The notes under the pieces: model-generated
Seen by the model: only the letters and a program-made list of their open reading frames with translations
Databases searched by the model: none
What the model was told of the DNA's origin: nothing
From: Desulfobacterales bacterium
Lineage (GTDB): Bacteria > Desulfobacterota > Desulfobacteria > Desulfobacterales > BuS5
Assembly (NCBI GenBank): GCA_016735355.1
Contig: JAERRQ010000007.1
Span: 1 to 6,685, forward strand
DNA length: 6,685 bases
Direction of reading: 5' to 3'
Shown: positions 1 to 5,507 of the stretch, piece after piece
Position numbering within the stretch: the stretch's first letter is position 1
Layout: every line of letters begins with the position of its first letter
Position numbers and translations under genes: made by a program

Positions 1-6
1 TTTTTT

Positions 7-150
7 CTTTGGCCGTCAAGCATTTTTTAAAGAATTTCATTTTTATAAAATTACTTGGCAATCAAAAAAATACAGTATATCTTTTTTCTCTTTGGCCGTC
101 AAGCATTTTTTAAAAAATTTCATTTTTATAAAATTACTTGGCAATCAAAA
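7..150 (-). repeat. Tandem direct repeat, two copies, 83-bp period, beside tyrS
   Basis: Positions 7-67 and 90-150 are nearly identical, with one substitution (G32 versus A115), giving an exact offset of 83 bp. Each unit runs from GGCCGTCAAG through an AT-rich middle to ACTTGGCAATCAAAAAAA. The ends TTGGCCGTCAAG and CTTGGCAATCAA can pair at 10 of 12 positions if GU pairs are allowed, so a unit could fold as a long AT-rich hairpin. On the minus strand each unit carries an AT-rich block followed by TTGACG, that is, a -35 box with UP-element-like sequence. The first bases of the window are already inside a unit, so the array may continue to the left. The repeat starts right after the tyrS stop codon. 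Confidence 0.9.
74..102 (-). promoter_or_regulatory. Sigma-70-type promoter P2, leftward, inside the tandem repeat
   Basis: On the minus strand TTGACG (97-102), a 17-bp spacer and TATACT (74-79) form a strong promoter. About 30 bp of almost pure A/T lies upstream of the -35, as in UP elements that bind the RNA polymerase alpha subunits. It lies exactly 83 bp from P1. A third -35 (TTGACG, 14-19) is another 83 bp further on; its -10 would fall outside the window. The GATATACTGTAT stretch includes a short dyad (ATACTGTAT), which could be coincidental. Confidence 0.65.
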
Positions 151-156
151 AAAAAT

Positions 157-185
157 AATATATCCCCCTATCATAATTCTGTCAA
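157..185 (-). promoter_or_regulatory. Sigma-70-type promoter P1, leftward, just after tyrS
   Basis: Read on the minus strand, TTGACA (180-185) is followed by a 17-bp spacer and TATATT (157-162). This is a perfect -35 hexamer, optimal spacing and a good -10. Transcription would start near position 150, at the first tandem unit, and run out of the window. The -35 lies 3 bp beyond the tyrS stop codon, so this promoter serves whatever lies to the left, not tyrS. Confidence 0.7.
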
Positions 186-187
186 CA

Positions 188-1483
188 CTATTTTACGGGT
201 TTTACCTTTAATATATGAAACCGTTTTTTACCTGCTCTTAATAATATTTCCATCTCCTTAATATCATTATCAGATATTAAGTAATCAAAGCTGGTTATGC
301 GTTGTCCATTAATATAAGCGCCACCCTGTTTTATAAGCCTGCGAGATGCGCTTTTGGTGTCTGCCAAGCCCACGTCGTGTATCATTTTAAATGCGGGAAT
401 GCCATTTTTTATTTGCTCCAGGCCGATAAAAGAATAAGGTACAGAAGTATCATCCTCAGCCTCAGTTTGACGTGGTATAGAGCTGCTTCGTAAAATGTTT
501 TCCGAAAGAGCTCTGGGGCCGAACATACTTGCCGATGCATTATATGCTTTAACGGCCTCTTCTCTGCCATGCGCAAGCATGGTAGCTTCAAATGCAAGCA
601 CTGACTTTGAGCTATTCAAATCCGCGCCTTCTAATTTTTCAATCGCTTTGATTTCATGCATAGGAAGAAAAGTAAACAAAGCAAGAAATCTCGCAACATC
701 TCTATCATCGGTGTTTATCCAATACTGATAATAATCATAGGGAGTAGTTTTTGAAGGATTAAGCCATATCGCTCCTTGAACTGTTTTGCCCATTTTAACG
801 CCACTGCTGGTTGTTATCAGGGGGAAAGTCAACCCGAAAACGGTCTCTTTGCGCATTTTTCGTACCAGCTCAATACCCGCAACTACATTACCCCATTGAT
901 CACTTCCGCCCATCTGAAGCTTGCAGTCAAATAGTTCGTATAACATCAAAAAATCATATGCTTGTAATAACATATAATTAAATTCAATAAAATTTAATCC
1001 TTCCTCAGATTCCAGGCGCATCCTGTAGCTTTCGGCCTTTACCATACGATTTACTGAGAAATGCCGACCTATATCCCTTAAAAAGGGTATATATTCCAAG
1101 CTATTCAACCATTCAGCATTATTTAATAATAAAGCCCTTCCTTCATTAAAATCTATAAACTTTGATAGTTGTTTTTTTATTCCAACAATATTTTCATCTA
1201 CTTTATCAGGAGTAAGCAACTTTCTTGTTTCAATCTTTCCGCTTGGATCGCCTACAAGACCGGTTCCGCCTCCCACAAGCGCTATTGGGCGGCAGCCGTT
1301 TCTCTGCATATGCGCCAGCGCCATTATGGGAATAAGACTTCCAACATGCAGGCTGGCTGCAGTAGGATCAAACCCTATGTAGCACGTTACCTCTTTCTTA
1401 TTTAGGTACTCATCCAGCTCCCTCTCATGAGTAGTCTGCTCTATAAATCCTCTTTCGGAAAGTATTTCTTTAATATTAACCAT
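188..1483 (-). CDS. tyrS: Tyrosyl-tRNA synthetase (TyrRS), 431 aa
   Basis: Charges tRNA-Tyr with tyrosine in the cytoplasm using ATP (class Ic aminoacyl-tRNA synthetase). The Rossmann catalytic domain starts near residue 35 with YIGFDPTAASLHVGS, whose HVGS is the HIGH-type ATP-binding motif. Next come the glycine-rich GGGTGLVGDPSGK segment, the GSDQWGN tyrosine/ATP site around residue 195, and KMGKT near residue 232, the KMSKS-equivalent loop. The C-terminal ~65 residues (SASRRLIKQGGAYINGQRI) form an S4 RNA-binding domain. The length of 431 aa is normal for bacterial TyrRS. The ATG at 1483 gives the expected N-terminus, although the ribosome binding site is weak (AAAGG about 14 nt upstream). 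It lies 47 bp downstream of rny in the same direction with no clear terminator between, so co-transcription is likely. Confidence 0.97.
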   Translation of the reverse strand: MVNIKEILSERGFIEQTTHERELDEYLNKKEVTCYIGFDPTAASLHVGSLIPIMALAHMQRNGCRPIALVGGGTGLVGDPSGKIETRKLLTPDKVDENIVGIKKQLSKFIDFNEGRALLLNNAEWLNSLEYIPFLRDIGRHFSVNRMVKAESYRMRLESEEGLNFIEFNYMLLQAYDFLMLYELFDCKLQMGGSDQWGNVVAGIELVRKMRKETVFGLTFPLITTSSGVKMGKTVQGAIWLNPSKTTPYDYYQYWINTDDRDVARFLALFTFLPMHEIKAIEKLEGADLNSSKSVLAFEATMLAHGREEAVKAYNASASMFGPRALSENILRSSSIPRQTEAEDDTSVPYSFIGLEQIKNGIPAFKMIHDVGLADTKSASRRLIKQGGAYINGQRITSFDYLISDNDIKEMEILLRAGKKRFHILKVKPVK

Positions 1484-1530
1484 GTTATATTGTAAAACCT
1501 TTGATAAATAGTTGTTTTAGACTATTAGCG

Positions 1531-3093
1531 CTATTTATTTGCATATTCCACAGCTCGAGTTTCACGTATCACTATGACCTTGATCTGGCCTGGAAATGTC
1601 AATGACTCCTCAATCTTATGAACGATATCCCTGCTAAGAAGTGTAGCCTCCTCATCCGAAATAATCTCACTTTCCACCACCACTCTAAGTTCACGCCCCG
1701 CCTGGATAGCATAAGTATTGGCAACTCCCTTAAAAGATTTTGCTATTTTTTCAAGCTGCTCAAGTCTTTTAATATAATTCTCCAGCAGTTCTTTACGGGC
1801 ACCGGGCCTTGCCCCGGAAAGCCCATCGGCAGCCTGTACCAGCAAAGCATAAATACTGTTAGGCGTTATATCTTCATGATGGGCAGCTATGGCATGCACA
1901 ACACTATCGGCTTCACCAAACTTTTTAGCAATTTTTGAACCAATAATTGCGTGAGATCCTTCAACCTCATGGTCAACAGCTTTCCCTATATCATGCAGTA
2001 AGCCCATTCGCCTTGCAAGTTTTTGATCAAGCCCCAATTCAGCTGCCATGATACCAGCTAAAAAAGCGACCTCTACAGAATGCTGTAAAACATTTTGTGC
2101 ATAGCTTGTACGATATTTTAAGCTTCCGATATATATAATTAGTTCATTATGTATATCGTGTACCCCTAGATCAAATACTGCCTGTTCTCCGGCCTCTTTT
2201 ATAGTTAAATCAACTTCGCGGCCTATCTTTTTTACGACTTCCTCTATACGCCCAGGATGAATTCGACCGTCAGAAATCAAACGTAATAAAGAAAGTCTGG
2301 CTATTTCACGTCTGACCGGGTTAAAACCGGACATAATTACAGCCTCCGGCGTATCGTCAATAATAAGGTCTATCCCGGTAGCGGCCTCAAGGGCTCTTAT
2401 GTTTCGTCCCTCTCTACCGATAATTCGTCCTTTCATATCGTCACTAGGCAACTGTATTACAGATACGGTTCGTTCCGCCACGTAATCCCCTGCATATCTT
2501 TGTATGGCAGTCGATATTATCTTTTTGGCTTTTTTGTCGGCTTCTTTTTGTGCCTCGTTTTCTATTCTTTTTATAAGCCTTGCGCCTTCATATTTCGCTT
2601 CATTTTCCATGGCCCGGATCAAAAGTTCCTTTGCCTGCTCGGCAGTCAACACCGAAATCTTTTCAAGCTGTCTCTTTTGTTCATCAATAAGTTCATTATA
2701 CTTTCGTTCATTATTATTAATGTTAATCTCACGCTTTTTTAACAGCTTTTCTTTTCGAGCAAACTCTCTATCTTTAACCTCAAGTTGTCCAGCCTTATGG
2801 TCTAATCTTTCCTCTTTCTCTATTAACCTCTTATCCCTTTTTCTTAACTCTGCTCTGGCCTCTTTGGCTTCAGAATCAAATTCACTCTTACTTCTGAAAA
2901 GCTTATCTTTAGCCTCAAACGCGGCTTCTTTCAGAATCATCTCAGACCGCTGCTTGGCATCCGTCAGCAACCTATGCGCTTCAATCTCAGATGCCTCGAT
3001 TTTTTTAGATATAGTTTTAGTCTTTACACAATATGCAATTGTTGCTCCGGCACAAAAGGCGAGCAGACCAATTATGATATAATATACTGGCAT
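1531..3093 (-). CDS. rny: Ribonuclease Y (endoribonuclease), 520 aa
   Basis: Membrane-anchored endoribonuclease that starts bulk mRNA decay in many bacteria lacking, or in addition to, RNase E. It has the full family architecture: an N-terminal membrane helix (residues ~4-23), a long charged coiled coil (~30-190), a KH RNA-binding domain with the GXXG loop in IIGREGRN (~222), and a metal-dependent HD domain ([10 protein letters not shown], then LLHDIGKA near residue 370, then AAHHED). An upstream in-frame GTG at 3129 would give 532 aa. The ATG at 3093 is preferred because GGGAG (3101-3105) sits 7 nt upstream and the protein then begins directly with the membrane helix, at the usual ~520-aa length. 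The leader overlaps repeat element A and two palindromes. The TAG stop is 47 bp before tyrS. Confidence 0.96.
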   Translation of the reverse strand: MPVYYIIIGLLAFCAGATIAYCVKTKTISKKIEASEIEAHRLLTDAKQRSEMILKEAAFEAKDKLFRSKSEFDSEAKEARAELRKRDKRLIEKEERLDHKAGQLEVKDREFARKEKLLKKREININNNERKYNELIDEQKRQLEKISVLTAEQAKELLIRAMENEAKYEGARLIKRIENEAQKEADKKAKKIISTAIQRYAGDYVAERTVSVIQLPSDDMKGRIIGREGRNIRALEAATGIDLIIDDTPEAVIMSGFNPVRREIARLSLLRLISDGRIHPGRIEEVVKKIGREVDLTIKEAGEQAVFDLGVHDIHNELIIYIGSLKYRTSYAQNVLQHSVEVAFLAGIMAAELGLDQKLARRMGLLHDIGKAVDHEVEGSHAIIGSKIAKKFGEADSVVHAIAAHHEDITPNSIYALLVQAADGLSGARPGARKELLENYIKRLEQLEKIAKSFKGVANTYAIQAGRELRVVVESEIISDEEATLLSRDIVHKIEESLTFPGQIKVIVIRETRAVEYANK

Positions 3094-3100
3094 TAATGTT

Positions 3101-3105
3101 CTCCC
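3101..3105 (-). promoter_or_regulatory. Ribosome binding site deciding the rny start
   Basis: GGGAG on the minus strand, 7 nt from the ATG at 3091-3093. No comparable Shine-Dalgarno sequence precedes the alternative GTG at 3127-3129, so the shorter 520-aa RNase Y is favoured. Confidence 0.8.
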
Positions 3106-3154
3106 TGATACGCTGTAAATCAAGTTCACTCTAAGTTCAACAAATCCTCATAGA

Positions 3155-3185
3155 CTATTGCAATAGATAGGAGTAGTCACTACTC
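3155..3185. repeat. Two adjacent perfect palindromes in the rny leader
   Basis: CTATTGCAATAG (3155-3166) is a perfect 12-bp palindrome. GAGTAGTCACTACTC (3171-3185) has 7-bp perfect arms around a single base. They are 4 bp apart and lie between the end of repeat element A and the rny start codon. They could be operator-like protein sites or small hairpins in the rny 5' leader; neither is followed by a T tract, so they are not obvious terminators. Confidence 0.6.
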
Positions 3186-3190
3186 GACAG

Positions 3191-3305
3191 TATAGACCGT
3201 CAGATAAATAATTTCACTGCGTTATCGGTCATCGGGATATTATAATACGTCTTCCTCTGACCTTGTGGCAAATTTTAAAATAGGGTAATTATCTGACGGT
3301 CTATA
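3191..3305 (+). repeat. Dispersed hairpin element, copy A (115 bp)
   Basis: Bounded by a perfect 17-bp inverted repeat: TATAGACCGTCAGATAA (3191-3207) pairs with 3289-3305. The core 3211-3290 aligns with copy B at about 66 of 80 positions with one 4-nt gap, including TTATCGGTC, TCTTCCTC, CAAATTTTAAAAT and GGGTAATT. Inside are a hairpin GGTCA...TGACC and a smaller TATT/AATA hairpin. It has no coding capacity, which with its inverted ends is consistent with a MITE-like element or a structured RNA. The + orientation is chosen because substitutions between A and B keep pairing only if the + strand is read as RNA (G-U pairs). I do not recognise a named family. Confidence 0.8.
3242..3271 (-). promoter_or_regulatory. 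Candidate rny promoter inside element A
   Basis: On the minus strand TTGCCA (3266-3271), an 18-bp spacer and TATTAT (3242-3247) make a good sigma-70 match; an overlapping perfect TATAAT is at 3239-3244 but too far from that -35. The start would be near 3236, giving an rny leader of about 140 nt that contains half of element A and the two palindromes. It is the best-looking promoter close to rny, but this is prediction only. Confidence 0.45.
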
Positions 3306-3313
3306 GATGGGAC

Positions 3314-3342
3314 TTTTTACGCCACCACCAATACCGTAAAAA
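3314..3342. repeat. Short hairpin between 6S RNA and element A
   Basis: TTTTTACG (3314-3321) and CGTAAAAA (3335-3342) are perfect complements around a 13-nt loop. In the direction of 6S transcription the T-rich arm comes first and no T tract follows the stem, so a classical terminator is doubtful. The bases 3343-3419 show no other structure that I can support; they are A-rich on the + strand. Confidence 0.35.
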
Positions 3343-3420
3343 AAATTATTTCAGTGTTCCTAATGTGTTTTGTTGGAATAGCGGCAAGGAAAAGAGAAAA
3401 AAATGAGGAATAATTAGTAA

Positions 3421-3596
3421 ACCCCCGCCATATGCCGTGTTGACCATTCTTTGAACCGAAACACAAAAAGTGGGCGCCTTGTAGTCTCTTTAGGCTTTTC
3501 TGTACAAGCAGAACATGCTCACCAAAACCAGTGATGGCTCCCTTATGAAAAGTATTGGATCAAAGCACATCATACAATCACGTGCACTGCAGGGGC
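3421..3596 (-). ncRNA. ssrS: 6S RNA (regulator of sigma-70 RNA polymerase), ~176 nt
   Basis: 6S RNA mimics an open promoter, binds the housekeeping RNA polymerase holoenzyme and lowers transcription in stationary phase. Read on the minus strand, the region begins with CCCCTGC (3595-3589) and ends with GGCGGGGG (3429-3422), forming the closing stem, which continues with wobble pairs towards CACGTG/CACGG. Segments comparable to E. coli 6S RNA occur in the same order: GATCCAATACTTTTCAT, GGGAGCC, TTGGTGAGCATGTTC, AAAAGCCTAAAG, then GGTTCAA and the returning strand. The length is typical. Its position directly downstream of zapA matches the widespread zapA-ssrS arrangement. A sigma-70 promoter stands at the right distance. 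The assignment rests on remembered family sequence and pairing, not on a covariance-model search. The exact ends are approximate. Confidence 0.85.
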
Positions 3597-3601
3597 TAAT
3601 C

Positions 3602-3631
3602 AATATAAAAATTTCATATAAACAATTTCAA
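3602..3631 (-). promoter_or_regulatory. 6S RNA promoter, embedded in element B
   Basis: On the minus strand TTGAAA (3626-3631), an 18-bp spacer and TATATT (3602-3607) place the start about 7 nt further, at ~3595, the first C of the 6S closing stem. The whole promoter overlaps the left arm of repeat copy B. Confidence 0.7.
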
Positions 3632-3722
3632 TATATTATCGGTCGTCGGGGTATTACAGTACTTCTTCCTCCCTCTGGCCTTTTACCAAATTTTAAAATC
3701 GGGTAATTCTATGAAATCTATA
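3604..3722 (+). repeat. Dispersed hairpin element, copy B (119 bp)
   Basis: Same family as copy A, in direct orientation on the other side of 6S RNA. The ends pair as TATA/TATA (3604-3607 with 3719-3722), ATTTCATA/TATGAAAT (3611-3618 with 3710-3717) and AA/TT. The arm sequence is unlike that of copy A, yet remains self-complementary. The core shares TTATCGGTC, TCGGG, TCTTCCTC, CAAATTTTAAAAT and GGGTAATT with A. B has an extra CCTC, apparently a small duplication. The internal hairpin is kept as GGTCG/TGGCC through G-U pairs on the + strand. The left arm doubles as the 6S promoter. The right end lies 52 bp from the zapA stop codon. Confidence 0.8.
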
Positions 3723-3774
3723 GTAAAAACTGTTCGAAACTTTTTCACACTTTAATTGTCTATTAGAATATCAG

Positions 3775-4068
3775 TTATTGTAGGACAGAATCTAAATCAG
3801 AAATCAACTTTTCATATCCTTTAGAGATTTTGTTCAACAAAACTACATTTTCTTTTTGAATTTCAACATTTTTATTCGCGATATTTAAAGCAACAATAAT
3901 CATAATCGCAAGTTTATTAATTTGAGGCGATTTAACAGATTGCTGTTTCTCGGTTTTATGAACATGTTCCAAAAGGAGATCTGCTACCTGTTTTGCGTCC
4001 TGTTTATCTATTTTTGTTTTAAATTTATAAGACTGGCCAAAAAGTTCTATTGTTAAAATCTGTTCCAC
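3775..4068 (-). CDS. zapA: Cell division protein ZapA, 97 aa
   Basis: Small cytoplasmic protein that binds FtsZ and cross-links its filaments in the Z-ring. The sequence has the ZapA layout: an N-terminal beta-strand segment (LTIELFGQSYKFKT), a short linker, and long alpha helices forming a C-terminal coiled coil from about residue 45 (INKLAIMIIVALNIANKNVEIQKEN onward). The length of 97 aa is normal. The start is GTG at 4066-4068, because an in-frame TAG lies just upstream. GGTGGA is 13 nt away, longer than usual; a rare ATT start one codon earlier cannot be excluded. It follows the zapB-like gene by 42 bp and precedes 6S RNA, as in many proteobacteria. Confidence 0.92.
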   Translation of the reverse strand: MEQILTIELFGQSYKFKTKIDKQDAKQVADLLLEHVHKTEKQQSVKSPQINKLAIMIIVALNIANKNVEIQKENVVLLNKISKGYEKLISDLDSVLQ

Positions 4069-4110
4069 AATTATCTAACAATCCACCTTTCTTCAAGGAA
4101 ACCCTTGCTG

Positions 4111-4356
4111 CTAATATTGGCCTTCCTCTTTTTCCTCAAGCCTGTTTAATAAACCATCTATTTTTGAGCGAACTAAATCCCTCTCTTCAATATAGTTATT
4201 TTCAATCTCTACTTTTTCTTGTAATTCTTTTTCCAGATGCTCAATCCGGTTATTTAAATCTGTGTTTGTCGTTTTAAGAGATTTACACCTGTTTACCAAT
4301 TCTTCCACTTTCTGCTCAATCTCTTCAAATTGCAACAGTATTAGTTCATTATCCAA
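4111..4356 (-). CDS. zapB: ZapB-like coiled-coil cell division protein, 81 aa
   Basis: Almost entirely one heptad-patterned coiled coil: FEEIEQKVEELVNRCKSL is followed by an L/I repeat around NRIEHLEKELQEKVEIE and ends with LLNRLEEKEEGQY. ZapB is a ~80-residue coiled coil that joins ZapA at the Z-ring, and both the length and the position immediately before zapA fit. Sequence alone cannot separate ZapB from other short coiled coils, so the neighbour is a large part of the evidence. The start is TTG at 4354-4356, with a strong GAGGTG Shine-Dalgarno (4363-4368) 6 nt upstream; no ATG in a better position gives the same frame. The TTG start may keep translation low. Confidence 0.75.
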   Translation of the reverse strand: MDNELILLQFEEIEQKVEELVNRCKSLKTTNTDLNNRIEHLEKELQEKVEIENNYIEERDLVRSKIDGLLNRLEEKEEGQY

Positions 4357-4372
4357 TTTTTACACCTCATTT

Positions 4373-4402
4373 TTTATAGTCTATCAAATCGAGTAAAGTC
4401 AA
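4373..4402 (-). promoter_or_regulatory. Candidate zapB-zapA promoter (proximal)
   Basis: On the minus strand TTGACT (4397-4402), an 18-bp spacer and TATAAA (4373-4378). Transcription would start near 4366, inside the zapB ribosome binding site, leaving only about 10 nt of leader. Either the start is slightly upstream or this promoter makes a poorly translated message. Confidence 0.45.
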
Positions 4403-4407
4403 GCAAT

Positions 4408-4416
4408 ATTATATCA
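4408..4416 (-). promoter_or_regulatory. Candidate extended -10 promoter for zapB-zapA (distal)
   Basis: TGATATAAT on the minus strand is a perfect extended -10 (TGn plus TATAAT at 4408-4413). The matching -35 region is poor, as extended -10 promoters tolerate. A start near 4401 would give a 45-nt leader containing the complete zapB Shine-Dalgarno. Confidence 0.4.
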
Positions 4417-4671
4417 AGCCCTTAATATATAAATTACTATATTAACGGATTGATATGTAAGGCAATATCAACACACCCGAAGTTTGTTCTGACCTGAATT
4501 GAGCGGTTAGCATTTAACTATTAGCTTAATGATTACAAGATGTTTTGTGATTGCAAATTTTCATTCATTGGGTGCTGTTTTTTACTTATGTAATACCTTG
4601 ATTCTTCAAGGCTAACAACTAATCGATCAACTTAGGAACCGGAAGGTTTGATATTGCGCAATTTTAAATTT
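4417..4671. other. Non-coding gap between glmU-type gene and zapB
   Basis: I see no gene here and no trace of the GlmU acetyltransferase domain that would normally follow. Two small hairpins could mark the 3' end of the preceding message: CCTTGA/TCAAGG with a 4-nt loop (4596-4611) and AACC/GGTT around GGAA (near 4637-4648). Neither is followed by a T tract on the minus strand. No copy of the A/B/C repeat was found here. Confidence 0.5.
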
Positions 4672-5418
4672 CTAGCTTGCCAGATCTTGCACAAATTTTT
4701 CAGCCATTTTCAAATCCTGCAGACTGTTGACACCTATAATTTCCTTTTGGCACTGCCCCACAACCGCACCAACACTCTTCTTTTCATTATAAGCAATTGA
4801 AATTATATCTGTTAGATAATATTCTTTTTGAACATTATCTGCCTTAATTTTATTGATAGTTTTGAGCAAGTATTCCTTCCTGACATAGTATATACCTGAA
4901 TTAATAGTTTTAATACTCTTTTCGTCATCTGTGGCATCCGCCTCTTCGGTTATTCCCGACACATTCCCGGATTCATCCATTATGATTCGTCCATAACCTG
5001 TTGGATCATCAACGTTAACAGCAAGAACTGATATATCACGTTCTGTTTCAATATGATATTCAAAGAAATTTTGTAAAGTATTATGAGAAATCAATGGGAC
5101 ATCGCCACACAAAATAAGTATATTTTCCACATTTTCAGGAACATACGGGATTGCACAGCTGACTGCATTAGCGGTTCCAAGCTGTTCAGCCTGGTATGCA
5201 AATTCAACCTCAAAAACTTCAGATACTTTTTGACGAACAATTTCAGCTTGATATCCGACAACTACGATTAAATTGTTTCCGGCAATTCCCATTGCAGTTT
5301 CCAGAACGTACAGAATCATAGGTTTGCCCAAAACCTCATGGAGTACCTTGGCCTTTGCAGATTTCATCCGTTTGCCCAACCCTGCGGCAAGTATAATAAC
5401 CGCGGTTTTATTACCCAT
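4672..5418 (-). CDS. glmU: UDP-GlcNAc pyrophosphorylase, single-domain GlmU (uridylyltransferase only), 248 aa
   Basis: Makes UDP-N-acetylglucosamine from UTP and GlcNAc-1-phosphate, the precursor of peptidoglycan and lipopolysaccharide. The nucleotidyltransferase fold is complete: signature LAAGLGKRMKSAKAKVLHEV near the N-terminus, QLGTANAV (~76-83) for uracil and sugar binding, LCGDVPLI (~102) with the metal-binding Asp, GYGRII, NSGIY and EYYLTDII. The protein stops after a linker helix (SLQDLKMAEKFVQDL), where bifunctional GlmU (~450 aa) would continue into its left-handed beta-helix acetyltransferase, which is absent. An in-frame ATG at 5478 would add 20 residues read through the atpC terminator. 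The ATG at 5418 is preferred because GGAGG lies 6 nt upstream and the signature then starts at residue 6. Could also be a related sugar-1-phosphate nucleotidyltransferase. Confidence 0.85.
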   Translation of the reverse strand: MGNKTAVIILAAGLGKRMKSAKAKVLHEVLGKPMILYVLETAMGIAGNNLIVVVGYQAEIVRQKVSEVFEVEFAYQAEQLGTANAVSCAIPYVPENVENILILCGDVPLISHNTLQNFFEYHIETERDISVLAVNVDDPTGYGRIIMDESGNVSGITEEADATDDEKSIKTINSGIYYVRKEYLLKTINKIKADNVQKEYYLTDIISIAYNEKKSVGAVVGQCQKEIIGVNSLQDLKMAEKFVQDLAS

Positions 5419-5433
5419 TCCATTCCTCCAATC

Positions 5434-5469
5434 AAAAAAGGACGGACCAAAATATTCTGATCCGCCCTT
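5434..5469 (-). terminator. Intrinsic terminator of the ATP synthase operon
   Basis: On the minus strand AAGGGCGGATCA (5458-5469) pairs over 12 bp, two of them G-T, with TGGTCCGTCCTT (5438-5449) around an 8-nt loop, followed by a T run (5434-5439). This is a textbook Rho-independent terminator about 40 bp after the atpC stop codon. It ends only 4 nt before the Shine-Dalgarno of the glmU-type gene. Confidence 0.85.
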
Positions 5470-5478
5470 CCCAGTCAA
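5449..5478 (-). promoter_or_regulatory. Candidate glmU promoter overlapping the terminator
   Basis: TTGACT (5473-5478), an 18-bp spacer and TATTTT (5449-5454) on the minus strand. The spacer is the 5' arm of the terminator and the -10 lies in its loop, so a transcript started here (~5442) would lack the 5' arm and could not form the terminator. The -35 is good, the -10 mediocre. Confidence 0.4.
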
Positions 5479-5507
5479 AAAAATATAATTTGTTACAATT
5501 CCTGATA

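Noticed and set aside
1..124. Minus-strand mini-ORFs in the tandem units (MKFFKKCLTAKEK..., 26 codons in one copy)
   Set aside because: No Shine-Dalgarno, the frame is not kept because 83 is not a multiple of 3, and the same bases form promoter elements.
7..150. Tandem 83-bp units as further members of the A/B/C element family
   Set aside because: They share only short strings (CCGTCA, AATTTCA) and lack the TTATCGGT core and the arm arrangement.
1..155. CRISPR array or integron-type recombination sites
   Set aside because: Consecutive units are almost identical along their whole length, with no variable spacers, and no integrase-type core sites are visible.
416..436. CCGATAA inside tyrS as another element fragment
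   Set aside because: It is within conserved coding sequence with no flanking similarity.
2504..3082. Plus-strand 192-codon serine/leucine-rich reading frame opposite rny
   Set aside because: It is the antisense shadow of the RNase Y coiled coil; it has low complexity and no ribosome binding site.
3306..3420. Intrinsic terminator for 6S RNA
   Set aside because: The TTTTTACG/CGTAAAAA hairpin has its T run on the wrong side for the minus strand, and the other stem (TTCC/GGAA) is only 4 bp.
3515..3706. Plus-strand 63-codon reading frame over the 6S RNA/element B region
   Set aside because: It lies antisense to 6S RNA and across a repeat, and has no recognisable protein features.
4417..4671. 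tRNA gene or remnant of the GlmU acetyltransferase domain
   Set aside because: No cloverleaf pattern and no hexapeptide repeats were found in any frame.
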